From JACRDC01 sp043805555 (GTDB lineage: Bacteria; Desulfobacterota; Desulfarculia; Desulfarculales; Desulfarculaceae): a DNA stretch of 64,000 bases. This document shows positions 43,773-51,461 of this stretch, piece after piece. Each line of letters begins with the position of its first letter. Positions within the stretch are counted from its first letter, which is position 1. The position numbers and the translations under genes were made by a program. The stretch is taken from the NCBI GenBank assembly GCA_043805555.1, contig JAZDHW010000172.1:1-64000 (forward strand). The letters run 5' to 3'. The notes beneath the pieces are model-generated. The model was not told where the DNA came from, did not search any database, and saw only the letters and a program-made list of their open reading frames with translations.

Positions 43773-43843
43773 CGAAACGGGGGAAGTTCCCCCGATCTTG
43801 TGGACACCTTGAAAGGGTCGGATACTGGCCCAGGAGGTGTTCC

Positions 43844-44140
43844 ATGGGAGATCGTCGTCGGAGTTTCAGTCGTGAGTTCAAGCTGGAGGCGGTGCGTCTT
43901 GTGACGGCAGGCGGTCTGAGTGTGGCGCAGGCGGCGCGCGACCTTGGGGCCCAGGAAAGCGTTTTGGGCCGCTGGAAGAAGCATCTGGCCGAAGACCCCG
44001 AGGAAGCCTTCCCCGGCAAAGGTCGCCTGAAGGACCGGGACGAGGAACTGCGGCGATTGAGCCGTGAAAACGAGATATTGCGCCAGGAGCGCGACATCCT
44101 AAAAAAAGCCGTGGGCATCTTCTCGCGGGTGCCCAAATGA
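43844..44140 (+). CDS. IS3-family transposase OrfA
   Basis: This 98-residue protein has an HTH of the Tnp_1 type (FSREFKLEAVRLVTAGGLSV, AQAARDLGAQESVLGRWKK) and a leucine-zipper-like helix (LRRLSRENEILRQERDILKK). A run of seven A's at 44101-44107 is the expected slippery site for the -1 frameshift that makes OrfAB. It overlaps the orfB frame by 4 bp. It is intact but its partner is broken. Confidence 0.88.
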   Translation: MGDRRRSFSREFKLEAVRLVTAGGLSVAQAARDLGAQESVLGRWKKHLAEDPEEAFPGKGRLKDRDEELRRLSRENEILRQERDILKKAVGIFSRVPK

Positions 44141-44522
44141 GATGCCAATTTGTTGGTGACCATTCCGGCCAGTTTCCCGTACGGCGGATGTGCCGGGTGC
44201 TGGGGGTGCCTGCCAGCGCCTATTACGCCTGGCGGGGACGCCCGGAGAGCCCGCGGGTGCGCGAGAACCTCCGGCTTTTGGTCGAGATTAAGGCTGTTCA
44301 CTTGGCCAAGCGTGAGGGGACTGCTGGGACAACGCCCCCATGGAGGGCTTCTTCCAAACTCTCAAGACCGAGCTGGTCCACCACCGTGATTACCAGACCC
44401 GCTGGCAAGCCAAGGCATACATCTTCGAGTACATCGAGGTCTTCTACAACCGAGGCCGTAGGCACTGCGCCTTGCGCTTCATCGCGCCAGCGGAATACGA
44501 GAGGCTCAACCTGGTTGCTTAA
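44137..44522 (+). pseudogene. IS3-family transposase OrfB, internally deleted
   Basis: The N-terminal part (MCRVLGVPASAYYAWRGRPE) is in one frame up to about 44315. The C-terminal part (CWDNAPMEGFFQTLKTELVH, FIEYxEVFYNRGRRH-like end) is in another frame to a stop at 44522. The central catalytic region with the first two acidic residues is missing. The final Glu region (LKTELVHH) remains. A deletion of several hundred bases with frame change has inactivated it. Confidence 0.88.
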
Positions 44523-44548
44523 CTCTGTGTCCACAAAAACGGGGGAGG

Positions 44549-44668
44549 ATCAACCATGCGGTGGAGTATTATCGGCAGACGCGGGACCTGTTGGCCGTTC
44601 AGGAGCGCATGGGGCACGCGGACGCCAAGACCACGCAGCACTACCTGCGCTCCCTCATGGCCCGCTGA
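44549..44668 (+). pseudogene. C-terminal remnant of a tyrosine recombinase/integrase
   Basis: Directly after the IS right end the frame reads RDLLAVQERMGHADAKTTQH, then YLRSLMAR and stop. This matches the end of phage integrases: the GH of the catalytic His and the TxxHY of the nucleophile Tyr. The rest of the gene is absent from the window. The tRNA-Arg gene 66 bp away is a typical integration site, so this is probably the scar of a lost integrative element. Confidence 0.75.
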
Positions 44669-44734
44669 GATTACACCCCATTACCCCCGGAAATTCAGCC
44701 AAGACAACCAAGGCTGGCTAACTATTTGAAATGA

Positions 44735-44811
44735 TGGTGCCCCCGGCGCGATTCGAACGCACGACCTACGGCTTAGGAGGCCGTTGCTCTGTCCAGCTGA
44801 GCTACGAGGGC
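44735..44811 (-). tRNA. tRNA-Arg (anticodon CCT)
   Basis: On the minus strand the acceptor stem GCCCTCG pairs with CGGGGGC, followed by A and an encoded CCA. The D region is TAGCTCAGCTGGACAGAGC. The anticodon arm is ACGGC-CTCCTAA-GCCGT, giving anticodon CCT for codon AGG. The T arm contains GTTCGAATC. Its 3' end faces an integrase remnant. Confidence 0.95.
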
Positions 44812-44851
44812 GCGAAGTGGGAGGTTAACACATGCCCCGGTCCCTGCCAAG

Positions 44852-45181
44852 TCAATGCGGGCGGCCGGGTTTGGCGGGCGGCGGCGTGGCCGGCTTGGCC
44901 CGGCGGCGCATCTGCATCTCCAGGTAGCCCTGGCTGAGGGGGTAGGGGCCGGCCATGAAGCGGGGGCAGGGGTACTGGTCGCAGTCGGCCGAGCAGTAGG
45001 CCACCCCGCGCTCTTGCGCGCAATCCAGGATGGGGCAGACCCCGCCCAGCAGCTTGAGCTGGGTGGCCAGCTTCTGGCGGGCCTCGGGCTCGGTGCCGGC
45101 CGCGCAGGGGCCGCACTTGCCCTGGCGCATCAGGCCGCAGGCCAGGCAGTTGATCCCGCAGGCCCCGGTGCCGGCGCCCAT
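44852..45181 (-). CDS. DUF3795 domain protein
   Basis: The 109-residue protein has the Cys-rich pattern of DUF3795: CGINCLACGLMRQGKCGPC, then CPILDCAQERGVAYCSADC and YPCPRF. It probably binds metal or zinc. GGAGG precedes the ATG, which follows the DUF3786 stop by 2 bp. A basic, Pro-rich tail (RRRAKPATPPPAKPGRPH) ends it. The function is unknown. Confidence 0.75.
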   Translation of the reverse strand: MGAGTGACGINCLACGLMRQGKCGPCAAGTEPEARQKLATQLKLLGGVCPILDCAQERGVAYCSADCDQYPCPRFMAGPYPLSQGYLEMQMRRRAKPATPPPAKPGRPH

Positions 45182-45183
45182 GT

Positions 45184-45819
45184 TCACTCCTCCGGGCAGA
45201 GCCGGGCCACCAGCAGGTTGGTCAGGGCCCATACCCCGTCCAGGGCCAGCTGGTGGTGGGCGTTGGCGTCCAGGCCCACCACGGCCCGGGCGCTGAATTC
45301 CTCGTCTGCCGCCCAGAGCAGCACGAAAAGCGGCAGGTGGGGCAGGCCGGGCACCTGCACCGCCACGTCGCCGCCGGCATTGCTGGGCGTCCCGCCCAGG
45401 GCCGCGGCGCGCTGGACCAGGGCGGCCGGCTCGTGGCCAAAGGCCGCCTCCAGGGCGCGGGTGTTGACCGCGTGGGGGCCGGTGAAAAAGAGCGAGCCGC
45501 CGGGCAGCTCCTGGGGGGTGACCATGCGCCCGGCCGGGGGCACGCCCAGGGCGCGGGCCAGGTGGCTGACCAGGATCATGCCGGCCTGGAAGCCCACCCG
45601 GTGTTGGGGCCGGTCCGCCTCGCGCACCCGGCGCGCGGCCGGGTCCACCCGGTATGCGCGCCCGGCCAGGGGCAGGTGGTAGCAGCCGTCCTGCCATTGC
45701 GCGCCCGCCGCCTGGGCCGCCTCAGGGGCCGGGCGGGCGGCAAGGTCGTCCCACAGGGCGGCCGGCAATTGATCCGCCCAGCGGAAAAGGGCTATTTCCT
45801 GGGGATCAAGCGTCGCCAT
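45184..45819 (-). CDS. DUF3786 domain protein
   Basis: The 211-residue protein matches DUF3786 in its features YRVDPAARRV, the central LPGGSLFFTGPHAVNTRALE and QVPGLPHLPLFVLLWAADEE, followed by EFSARAVVGLDANAHHQLAL. This family often has cobalamin- or FeS-related neighbours in anaerobes; its function is not known. It overlaps the end of the carboxyltransferase gene by 14 bp and precedes the DUF3795 gene, so these form one operon. Confidence 0.75.
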   Translation of the reverse strand: MATLDPQEIALFRWADQLPAALWDDLAARPAPEAAQAAGAQWQDGCYHLPLAGRAYRVDPAARRVREADRPQHRVGFQAGMILVSHLARALGVPPAGRMVTPQELPGGSLFFTGPHAVNTRALEAAFGHEPAALVQRAAALGGTPSNAGGDVAVQVPGLPHLPLFVLLWAADEEFSARAVVGLDANAHHQLALDGVWALTNLLVARLCPEE

Positions 45820-47698
45820 CGGTGACCACCGCGGTTAGGCCCTCGCCGGGCAGGCGGCGCTGATAGGGCCGCCAGCCCGCCCGCTGCTTGGGCTGGCCGC
45901 GCCGGGTGCGCGCGAAAAGCTCCAGGTACTTGGCTACGGCCATGCCCATGCTCTCGCGGGGGACCACTTCCTGGATGCCCCGGATGTCGCCGAAGTAATC
46001 GGGCTTCTCCAGGCACTGGGCCGAGATCGCCACCAGGCTGTCGGCCCGCACCGCGTCCTCCTGCACCTCGAAGCCGCGGGCCTTCATCACCCGGGGGCCG
46101 GTGAAGATGACCATGGCGCCGGGCTCGGCCAGGCAGACGTCGCCCAGGGCGGCATAGGAGGCGATGGCCCCGCCGGTGGAGGGGTCGCCCAGGATGGAGA
46201 TGAAGGGCAGGCCGGCCTGCTTGAGCCGCTCCACCGCAGCCACGGTCTTGTACATCTGCATCAGCGCCACGATGCCCTCATACAGCCGCGCGCCGCCGGA
46301 GCAGCAGACGCTGACCAGGGGCCAGCCCTTGCGCAGGGCGTATTCCACGGCCAGGCGGAACTTTTCGCCGAAAACCACCCCCATGGAGCCGCCGGCAAAG
46401 GCGAACTCGCTGATGGCCAGCACGCAGGGATAGCCCTTGATGGTGGCCTGGGCGGTGACCAGCGACTCGGTGAAGCCGGTGCGCTTCTTCTGTTTGGTGA
46501 GGAAATCGCGGTAGTAGTTGTGGATGTCTTCCTCGTCCAGCAGGTCGTGGACGGTCATGTTGCGGAATAGCTCGTGGAAGGTGCCGGGATCGGCCAGGGC
46601 GTGGATCCAGCCGGCCGCGTCCAGCACGTGCCGGGACCCGCAGTTGGGGCAGACCTGGTGGTTCTTCAGGTATTCGTCCAGGGGGATCATGGCCTCGCAG
46701 CCGGGGCCGTTGTCGCCGGTGTGGACGTCCTTGCACAGCACGTAGGCCTGGCCCGGGGTCAGCACGGTGCCGTCGCCGTAGTAGTCGTCCACGTGGATGG
46801 CCCCGGAGGGGGCCTCGATGACCTTGACGTCCGGCGGGGCCTTGTGCAGGGTCTTCAGGGGCTTTTCGATAAAGCGCTTCAGTTCGTAGAAGCGGCCGCG
46901 CTTCATCACGCCCAGGTCCTCGGCCCGCTCGAATCGCTGGAACAGGAGCTTGTCCAGGTTGCGCCGGAAAAGCTCGCGCACGGTCTTGTCCAGCCAGGCC
47001 TCTATGTTCCTGGCCAGGCCGTCGGCGTCGTCCACCTTTTTGGTGGCCGGGATCACCGCCTCCACCACGTTGAAGTGCTTCAGGTCCTTGGCGGTGGACT
47101 TGCTGATGGTCAGGGCGTCCTCGATGCGGCCGGCGTCGCGGAAAATGATGGCGGCCAGCGACTCCGGCGGGGCGGTGGCATAGAGGGCGTCCTCCACCGC
47201 CGCCCGGCGGTCGGCCACCTGCAGGGCCAGGGCCCCGCCCGAGCCGCCCTCGCCCAGCACGATGCTGGCGGTGCGGAGGGGCACGCTCAGGTAGGCGCGG
47301 ATCAGGTGGGCGATGAAGAAGGCCTGCAGGCGCAGGGCGCTGTACATGGAGATGTCGGCGCCGAAGGTGTCCACGAACGACAGCAGCAGGGAGTCCTCAT
47401 GGGGGCCGGTCTGCTTGAGCCGGCGCAACAGGCCCAGCACCTGGGCGTGCTCGTCGGCGTTGAGCATGCCCCAGTTGAGACGGGCCACGGCCTCCGGGCT
47501 GCTGAACTGCTCTGGCCGGGGCTTCTGCTGGCCGATCACGTAGACCCGCCGGCCGGCCAGGTGGCCCTCGCCCATGATGAGCGAATCGCCCACGGCCCCA
47601 TAGTCGCGAAAATCGGCCAGCAGGCGCTGGATGACGTCGGAGGCCCGGGGCCGGAAGGGATGCCGGGTGCGGGTCTTGAAAACGTCCAGTAACTTCAA
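45806..47698 (-). CDS. Fused acetyl-CoA carboxylase carboxyltransferase (AccA-AccD type)
   Basis: The 630-residue protein carries two crotonase-fold halves. Residues 1-250 resemble AccA (alpha): LGEGGSGGALALQVADRRAA. Residues 300-600 resemble AccD (beta): VCPNCGSRHVLDAAGW, FGEKFRLAVEYALRKGWPLV, SGGARLYEGIVALMQMYKTV and SILGDPSTGGAIASYAALGD. It would transfer CO2 from carboxybiotin to acetyl-CoA for malonyl-CoA. The first zinc-ribbon pair is altered: Cys-x11-Cys (VLCKDVHTGDNGPGC) replaces CxxC. The fusion order alpha then beta is unusual. Confidence 0.85.
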   Translation of the reverse strand: MKLLDVFKTRTRHPFRPRASDVIQRLLADFRDYGAVGDSLIMGEGHLAGRRVYVIGQQKPRPEQFSSPEAVARLNWGMLNADEHAQVLGLLRRLKQTGPHEDSLLLSFVDTFGADISMYSALRLQAFFIAHLIRAYLSVPLRTASIVLGEGGSGGALALQVADRRAAVEDALYATAPPESLAAIIFRDAGRIEDALTISKSTAKDLKHFNVVEAVIPATKKVDDADGLARNIEAWLDKTVRELFRRNLDKLLFQRFERAEDLGVMKRGRFYELKRFIEKPLKTLHKAPPDVKVIEAPSGAIHVDDYYGDGTVLTPGQAYVLCKDVHTGDNGPGCEAMIPLDEYLKNHQVCPNCGSRHVLDAAGWIHALADPGTFHELFRNMTVHDLLDEEDIHNYYRDFLTKQKKRTGFTESLVTAQATIKGYPCVLAISEFAFAGGSMGVVFGEKFRLAVEYALRKGWPLVSVCCSGGARLYEGIVALMQMYKTVAAVERLKQAGLPFISILGDPSTGGAIASYAALGDVCLAEPGAMVIFTGPRVMKARGFEVQEDAVRADSLVAISAQCLEKPDYFGDIRGIQEVVPRESMGMAVAKYLELFARTRRGQPKQRAGWRPYQRRLPGEGLTAVVTDGDA

Positions 47699-47896
47699 GT
47701 CGTCACCCCTTTGGTGGGTGGGATGGTCGCCTGGCCTTGCCCCCGCCGCTCTGCGGTCGGGGCGAAAACCGATCCGCGGGAGGGCCCAAGCCCGCCCGCG
47801 ATGGTGGGTTAATCCTAGTGGAGGGGGGGCGGGGTGTCAAGCCTACCTGATAGGTGGTATTTGACCCGCAAGTCCCCCGGTTGGCGGGGAAAGGCC

Positions 47897-47925
47897 TTGC
47901 GCCGGCCAGGGCCCTCTGTTATAAA
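47897..47925 (+). promoter_or_regulatory. Candidate promoter of tRNA-His
   Basis: TTGCGC and TATAAA are separated by 17 bases, about 45 bases before the mature tRNA. The rest of the gap between the carboxyltransferase gene and the tRNA shows no gene. Confidence 0.5.
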
Positions 47926-47971
47926 TCCATGCACTGCGCCGCCGGCGCAGTAAGTCCTGTCTTTTCATTGC

Positions 47972-48050
47972 GGTGGCTGTAGCTCAGTTTGGTTAGAGCG
48001 CCAGGTTGTGGCCCTGGAGGCCGTGGGTTCGAGTCCCATCAGCCACCCCA
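47972..48050 (+). tRNA. tRNA-His (anticodon GTG)
   Basis: The acceptor stem GTGGCTG pairs with CAGCCAC. An extra 5' G (G-1) pairs with the discriminator C, the hallmark of tRNA-His, and CCA is encoded. The anticodon loop TTGTGGC gives GTG. The T arm contains GTTCGAGTC. The gap after it, 48051-48270, shows no recognisable gene. Confidence 0.96.
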
Positions 48051-48270
48051 CCCGCAGGTCAACCGCTAATTTAGTCTAACGATCCAAATCGGGCATCACC
48101 TTCGCAGGGCGGCGCTTCATGACGCCGGGCGACGGTTGCGCGCTCGCTGGGCGGCCAGCATGCGAGCTTTGGGCCTCTTTTCCTGCCACGCCGTTAGCGC
48201 CGCCCGCCAGCGACGATCCCGCGTTTTTCATAGCATCTACCGAGGCGACCGGCCGCCCCTGCCGGCGGCG

Positions 48271-48726
48271 TCAGGCCTGATCCGGCATGGCCAGGCGCAG
48301 CGGGGTCATGGGCGAGGGCTTGAAGCCGTGGCGGGCGTAGAAGCGCTGGGCCGCGGCGTTGTCGCCGTCGGTGAGCAGGGTGACCCGCAGGCAGCCCTGG
48401 TTGCGGGCCAGGGCCACGGCCTGGCTGAGCAGCCGCGCGCCCAGGCCGCCGCCGCGCACCCGGGCGGTGACGACCATGTCCTCCAACAGCGCCACCCGGC
48501 CGCCCAGGGCGGTGGAGGTGAGGTATTGCAGGCTCACCATGCCGAGCGCCCGGCCGTCGCGGCGGGCCACCAGGATGTGGCCGGCCTCGGGGTGGGCCAG
48601 GATGGCGGCCAGCCCGCGCTCCTGGGCCGCGCGGTCGGGGATGAACTCGGCCTCCTGGCTGAAAAGCTCGCTGAGCAGGTCGCAGAGGGCCGGGATGTCG
48701 GCCGGTTGGGCCAGGCTGATCTCCAT
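48271..48726 (-). CDS. GNAT-family acetyltransferase
   Basis: This 151-residue protein has the GNAT core ALLEDMVVTARVRGGGLGAR (acetyl-CoA loop RGGGLG) followed by LLSQAVALARNQGC and AAQRFYARHGFKPSP. GMVSLQYLTS is the preceding strand. The ATG at 48726 starts the domain directly; the longer frame upstream is low-complexity. The substrate is unknown. Confidence 0.82.
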   Translation of the reverse strand: MEISLAQPADIPALCDLLSELFSQEAEFIPDRAAQERGLAAILAHPEAGHILVARRDGRALGMVSLQYLTSTALGGRVALLEDMVVTARVRGGGLGARLLSQAVALARNQGCLRVTLLTDGDNAAAQRFYARHGFKPSPMTPLRLAMPDQA

Positions 48727-49004
48727 GGCGTCGGTCCCGTGACAAGTGCTGCCGCCGGCTGCGCGCCCGTCCCCCGGCCGGGGCTGCGGGTGCGCACAAG
48801 CCCAGTTTACCGCAAGCCGCCCCGGTCGGGGCCGGACGCAATTAATAGAACCCGCCCAATCATCCAGGTTTAAAATAGGAATTAGCGTCGGCCGGCCGGG
48901 CGGTCCGGCTGGCAGTCCGGGCGGATCTCCGCTAAACAAGCATGCATCCAGGCTGGTTGTTTCTGCCCGGCGCCTTGGGGAAAACGCGGTTTCGGGAGCT
49001 GCCG

Positions 49005-50183
49005 ATGGAAAAAAGCCACATCCCAGGTGCGGTGGCGGTGCGGGTGGCCGAGACCCAGGCCGAGCGCGAGGCCATCTATGCCTTGCGCTACCAGGTCTAT
49101 GTCCGGGAGCTCAAAAAGGCCAATGTGGACAACGCCGACCACGCCCAGGGCTGGATCAGGGATCCGGAGGACGACCAGCCCCAGACCATCCTGCTCTACA
49201 GCGGGCCGCGGGACGCGCCGGCCGGCACCATGCGGCTCAGGGTATGGGCGCAGGGCGAGGTGGACCAGCACACCGCCCAGATCTATTCCCTGGCCCGCTT
49301 CCCGGATCTGAACCGCCAGGCGGTTTTCGAGATATCGCGGCTGATCGTCAGCCCCTCGGTGCGCAGCAGTCCGGTGGCCCCCAGTCTGTTCGAGGCGGCC
49401 TACCGCCTGGCCGTGGGCCGGCGCCACGCCCACATCGGCTTCCTCTACTGCGCGCCCGGCCTGTCGCGGGCCTACCATCGCCTGGGCTTCCGCGGCTACC
49501 AGGGCGAGCTGATCCCCAGCCCGGACGGCCTGCGGGTGCCCATGGTGATGATCGCCGGCGACCTGGAACACTTCCAGAAGGTGGGCAGCCCGCTCACCCC
49601 CCTGGTGCAGGAGCACTTCCCGGCCGGCTCGGACCACCACGCCGACACCACCGACTACCGGTATTTGGTGGAGGGGGCCTTCCATCCCTATGAGCTGGAC
49701 CCGGCCGCGGTGTGGCGGGAGATGCAGGAATCCCTGGTGGATAACGAGCGGCCGGCCTCGGTGTTTCTGGACAAGGTGCCGCCCGAGGCCCTGAAGCGCC
49801 TGGCCGACGCGGCCACGGTGATGGAGGCGCCGGCCGGGGCGGTGATCACCCGCGAAAAGCTGGTGGAGGAGGAGATGTTCCTGGTGCTCTCCGGCGAGTT
49901 CCAGGTGCTGCTCAACGGCCAGCGCCTGGTCGTGCTGCGCCCCGGTGACATCGCCGGCGAGCTGGCCCTTTTCCTGCCCAACCACCAGCGCACCGCCAAC
50001 ATCGAGGCCGTCACCCCCGGCCGCCTGGTGGTCATCGGCCGCAAGTTCATGGCCACCATCAAGAAGGAGAACCCGGCCCTGGCCGCCGAGCTGCTGGAGA
50101 ACCTGTGCCGGATCATGGCCAGCCGCCAGGCCGCCACCGACGTGGTCTGCTACGCCACCAAGCCGGCCCCGGACGGCGTCTAG
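49005..50183 (+). CDS. N-acyl-synthase-like (GNAT fold) protein fused to a cyclic-nucleotide-binding domain
   Basis: Residues 1-210 resemble FeeM/acyl-homoserine-lactone-synthase-like acyltransferases: REAIYALRYQVYVRELKKAN, FEISRLIVSPSVRSSPVAPS, and FLYCAPGLSRAYHRLGFRGY. Residues 270-390 are a cNMP-binding domain: EEEMFLVLSGEFQVLLNGQR, PGDIAGELALFLPNHQRTAN. GGGAG precedes the ATG at 49005. The pairing suggests acyl transfer under control of a small ligand. Neither substrate nor ligand can be told from sequence. Confidence 0.72.
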   Translation: MEKSHIPGAVAVRVAETQAEREAIYALRYQVYVRELKKANVDNADHAQGWIRDPEDDQPQTILLYSGPRDAPAGTMRLRVWAQGEVDQHTAQIYSLARFPDLNRQAVFEISRLIVSPSVRSSPVAPSLFEAAYRLAVGRRHAHIGFLYCAPGLSRAYHRLGFRGYQGELIPSPDGLRVPMVMIAGDLEHFQKVGSPLTPLVQEHFPAGSDHHADTTDYRYLVEGAFHPYELDPAAVWREMQESLVDNERPASVFLDKVPPEALKRLADAATVMEAPAGAVITREKLVEEEMFLVLSGEFQVLLNGQRLVVLRPGDIAGELALFLPNHQRTANIEAVTPGRLVVIGRKFMATIKKENPALAAELLENLCRIMASRQAATDVVCYATKPAPDGV

Positions 50184-50351
50184 TTGCGTGTCGGAGAAAG
50201 CCATTCATGGCTTTCTCCTCTTGGAACTTGCCAAAAGTGAATTTTGGCAAGTTCTCGGAATGGCGCCAAAAATTAATTTGGCGCCATTCCGGGCGGGCCG
50301 TCCATGGCCCGCTCGGAAGCCTGTCGGAGGATTACTCCGACAGGCTTCTAG
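50180..50351 (+). repeat. Multi-hairpin element, copy 8 (MHE-8), 172-bp type
   Basis: This copy is exactly 172 bp from CTAG to CTAG and nearly identical to MHE-6 and MHE-7. The initial CTAG contains the stop codon of the acyl-synthase gene. The H1 loop is TTCA instead of TCCA. H2, H3, H4 and H5 are intact. Its presence 10 kb away from the other two, among unrelated genes, indicates recent copying. Confidence 0.92.
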
Positions 50352-50414
50352 GGCTCGCAACAAACCGGGCGGGCCCGGCGCTCCGGCCCCGCCCGCCGGC
50401 TTAGCTGACGCTGC

Positions 50415-50750
50415 CTAGCAGGAGCAACCGCTGCCGCAGGAGCCGCTGCCGCAGCTCTCGCCCGCGGCCAGGGGATTGGCCGAGGAGAGCACGAAGCCCT
50501 GCTGGTAGCCGTTGTCCAGGTAGTCGATGCTCACTTCGCCACTTTGCGCGGCCAGGCTCGGCTCGATCAGATAGGTCAGGCCGTCCACCTCGTACTTCTC
50601 ATCCCCGTCCTTGGCCTCGTCCAGCACCAGGCGCAGCGAGGAGCCGCAGCATCCGCTGGATTGCACGACGATGCGCAGGGCCGAATCCAGGCTGCGCTCC
50701 TGCATGAACTCCTTGATGTTCTGGCTGGCCGCTTCACTCACCTTGATCAT
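50415..50750 (-). CDS. HesB/IscA-like protein, cysteine form
   Basis: The 111-residue protein belongs to the HesB-like (seleno)protein group. It has SEAASQNIKEFMQERSLDSA, the key QSSGCCGSSLRLVLDEA and a Gly/Cys-rich tail (GESCGSGSCGSGCSC). Its paralogue, encoded next to it, has selenocysteine at the position of the first Cys in GCCG. Family relatives of IscA bind or carry FeS clusters; this subgroup's role is not established. AGGAAG-type sequence precedes the ATG. Confidence 0.85.
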   Translation of the reverse strand: MIKVSEAASQNIKEFMQERSLDSALRIVVQSSGCCGSSLRLVLDEAKDGDEKYEVDGLTYLIEPSLAAQSGEVSIDYLDNGYQQGFVLSSANPLAAGESCGSGSCGSGCSC

Positions 50751-50929
50751 AACGCCTCTTCCTTCCTGCCCGGGGGGCTGGTTGCTGTCTTTCTAGATAA
50801 TGGTTCCTAAATTTTGAAATGCAAGCTGAGGCCAGGAGTAAGACCGAGGTGTGACGCGGAGCCGGGCCGGGCCCAAAAGCAAGGCGGAGAAGGGCAAGCC
50901 CTTCTCCGCCGGACAGGTCAAGGCCTATA

Positions 50930-51253
50930 TCAACAGGAGCAACCGCTGCCGCAGCTTCCACCGCCACCGCCCAGGGGGTTGGTGGCCGAGAGTACGAAAC
51001 CCTGCTGCCAGCCGTTGTCGATGTAATCAACTTTAACCGTGCCGCTTTGGGTGCTCAGTTCCTTGTCGATGAGGTAGGTTAGCCCATCCACCTCGGTCTT
51101 CTCGTCGTTGTCCTTCGGTTCATCCAGAACCAGTCGCAACGAAGGGCCGCTTCAGCCGCCGGACTGCAGGAAGACCCGCAGGGCGGAACTGAGCTGCCGC
51201 TCCTCCATAAAGGCCTTGATGGCCTTGCTGGCGGAATCGGTCACTTCGATCAT
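50930..51253 (-). CDS. HesB-like selenoprotein (in-frame UGA as selenocysteine)
   Basis: Reading the TGA at 51154-51152 as selenocysteine joins two fragments into one 107-residue HesB-like protein: MIEVTDSASKAIKAFMEERQ, then SSALRVFLQSGG-U-SGPSLRL, and a Cys-rich tail (GGSCGSGCSC). Sec34 aligns with Cys in the neighbouring paralogue. A stable hairpin lies just after the UGA, as required for a bacterial SECIS. AAGGAACG precedes the ATG. Automated annotation would call this a pseudogene or only its C-terminal part. Confidence 0.88.
51112..51145 (-). promoter_or_regulatory. Candidate SECIS element of the HesB selenoprotein
   Basis: In the mRNA, starting 6 bases after the UGA, CCTTC pairs with GAAGG. 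Inside it GGTTC pairs with GAACC around a TGGAT loop containing G residues. A 9-base asymmetric bulge lies on the 5' side. The cysteine paralogue at the same codons lacks this pairing, which supports a selected structure rather than a by-product of the protein sequence. Confidence 0.65.
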
Positions 51254-51461
51254 GGTATACGTTCCTTCCTGCACTTAGCGTCGTGCGCCATTGTTTCCAT
51301 AAATAATGGCAACGAATCCGCTTCCGGGCAAGTAGCGAGATGCGTTTTTCTGGCGCGTGAGCAAAATATGCCAGGATTTTCGGCAAGGTCGACCACTTGC
51401 CAGGACCGGCGGGCTTTAGTAACATCAGGAGCCGCATAAGTCAACCACAGCGTCGAGGGTC

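Larger units (their letters stand above)
43787..44547 (+). mobile_element. IS3-family element with internal deletion
   Basis: Imperfect terminal inverted repeats are visible. The left CCCCCGATCTTGTGGACAC (43789-43807) matches the complement of the right GTGTCCACAAAAACGGGGG (44527-44545) at all but two positions. Between them are an intact orfA and an orfB lacking its middle. At about 760 bp it is shorter than a complete IS3 element (about 1.2-1.5 kb). It cannot make its own transposase but could be moved in trans. Confidence 0.85.

Noticed and set aside
44852..45697. A long minus-strand frame spanning the DUF3795 gene and part of its upstream neighbour
   Set aside because: The first part is a shadow of the DUF3786 gene. 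Only the part from the ATG at 45181 with its own ribosome-binding site has the Cys-rich domain.
39244..50351. The 172-bp repeats as a CRISPR array or rRNA fragment
   Set aside because: The copies are kilobases apart, not arrayed with spacers, and consist of hairpins unlike rRNA.
51120..51437. A separate 105-codon gene upstream of the HesB fragment
   Set aside because: It is in a different frame. The true upstream part is the HesB frame up to the UGA at 51154.
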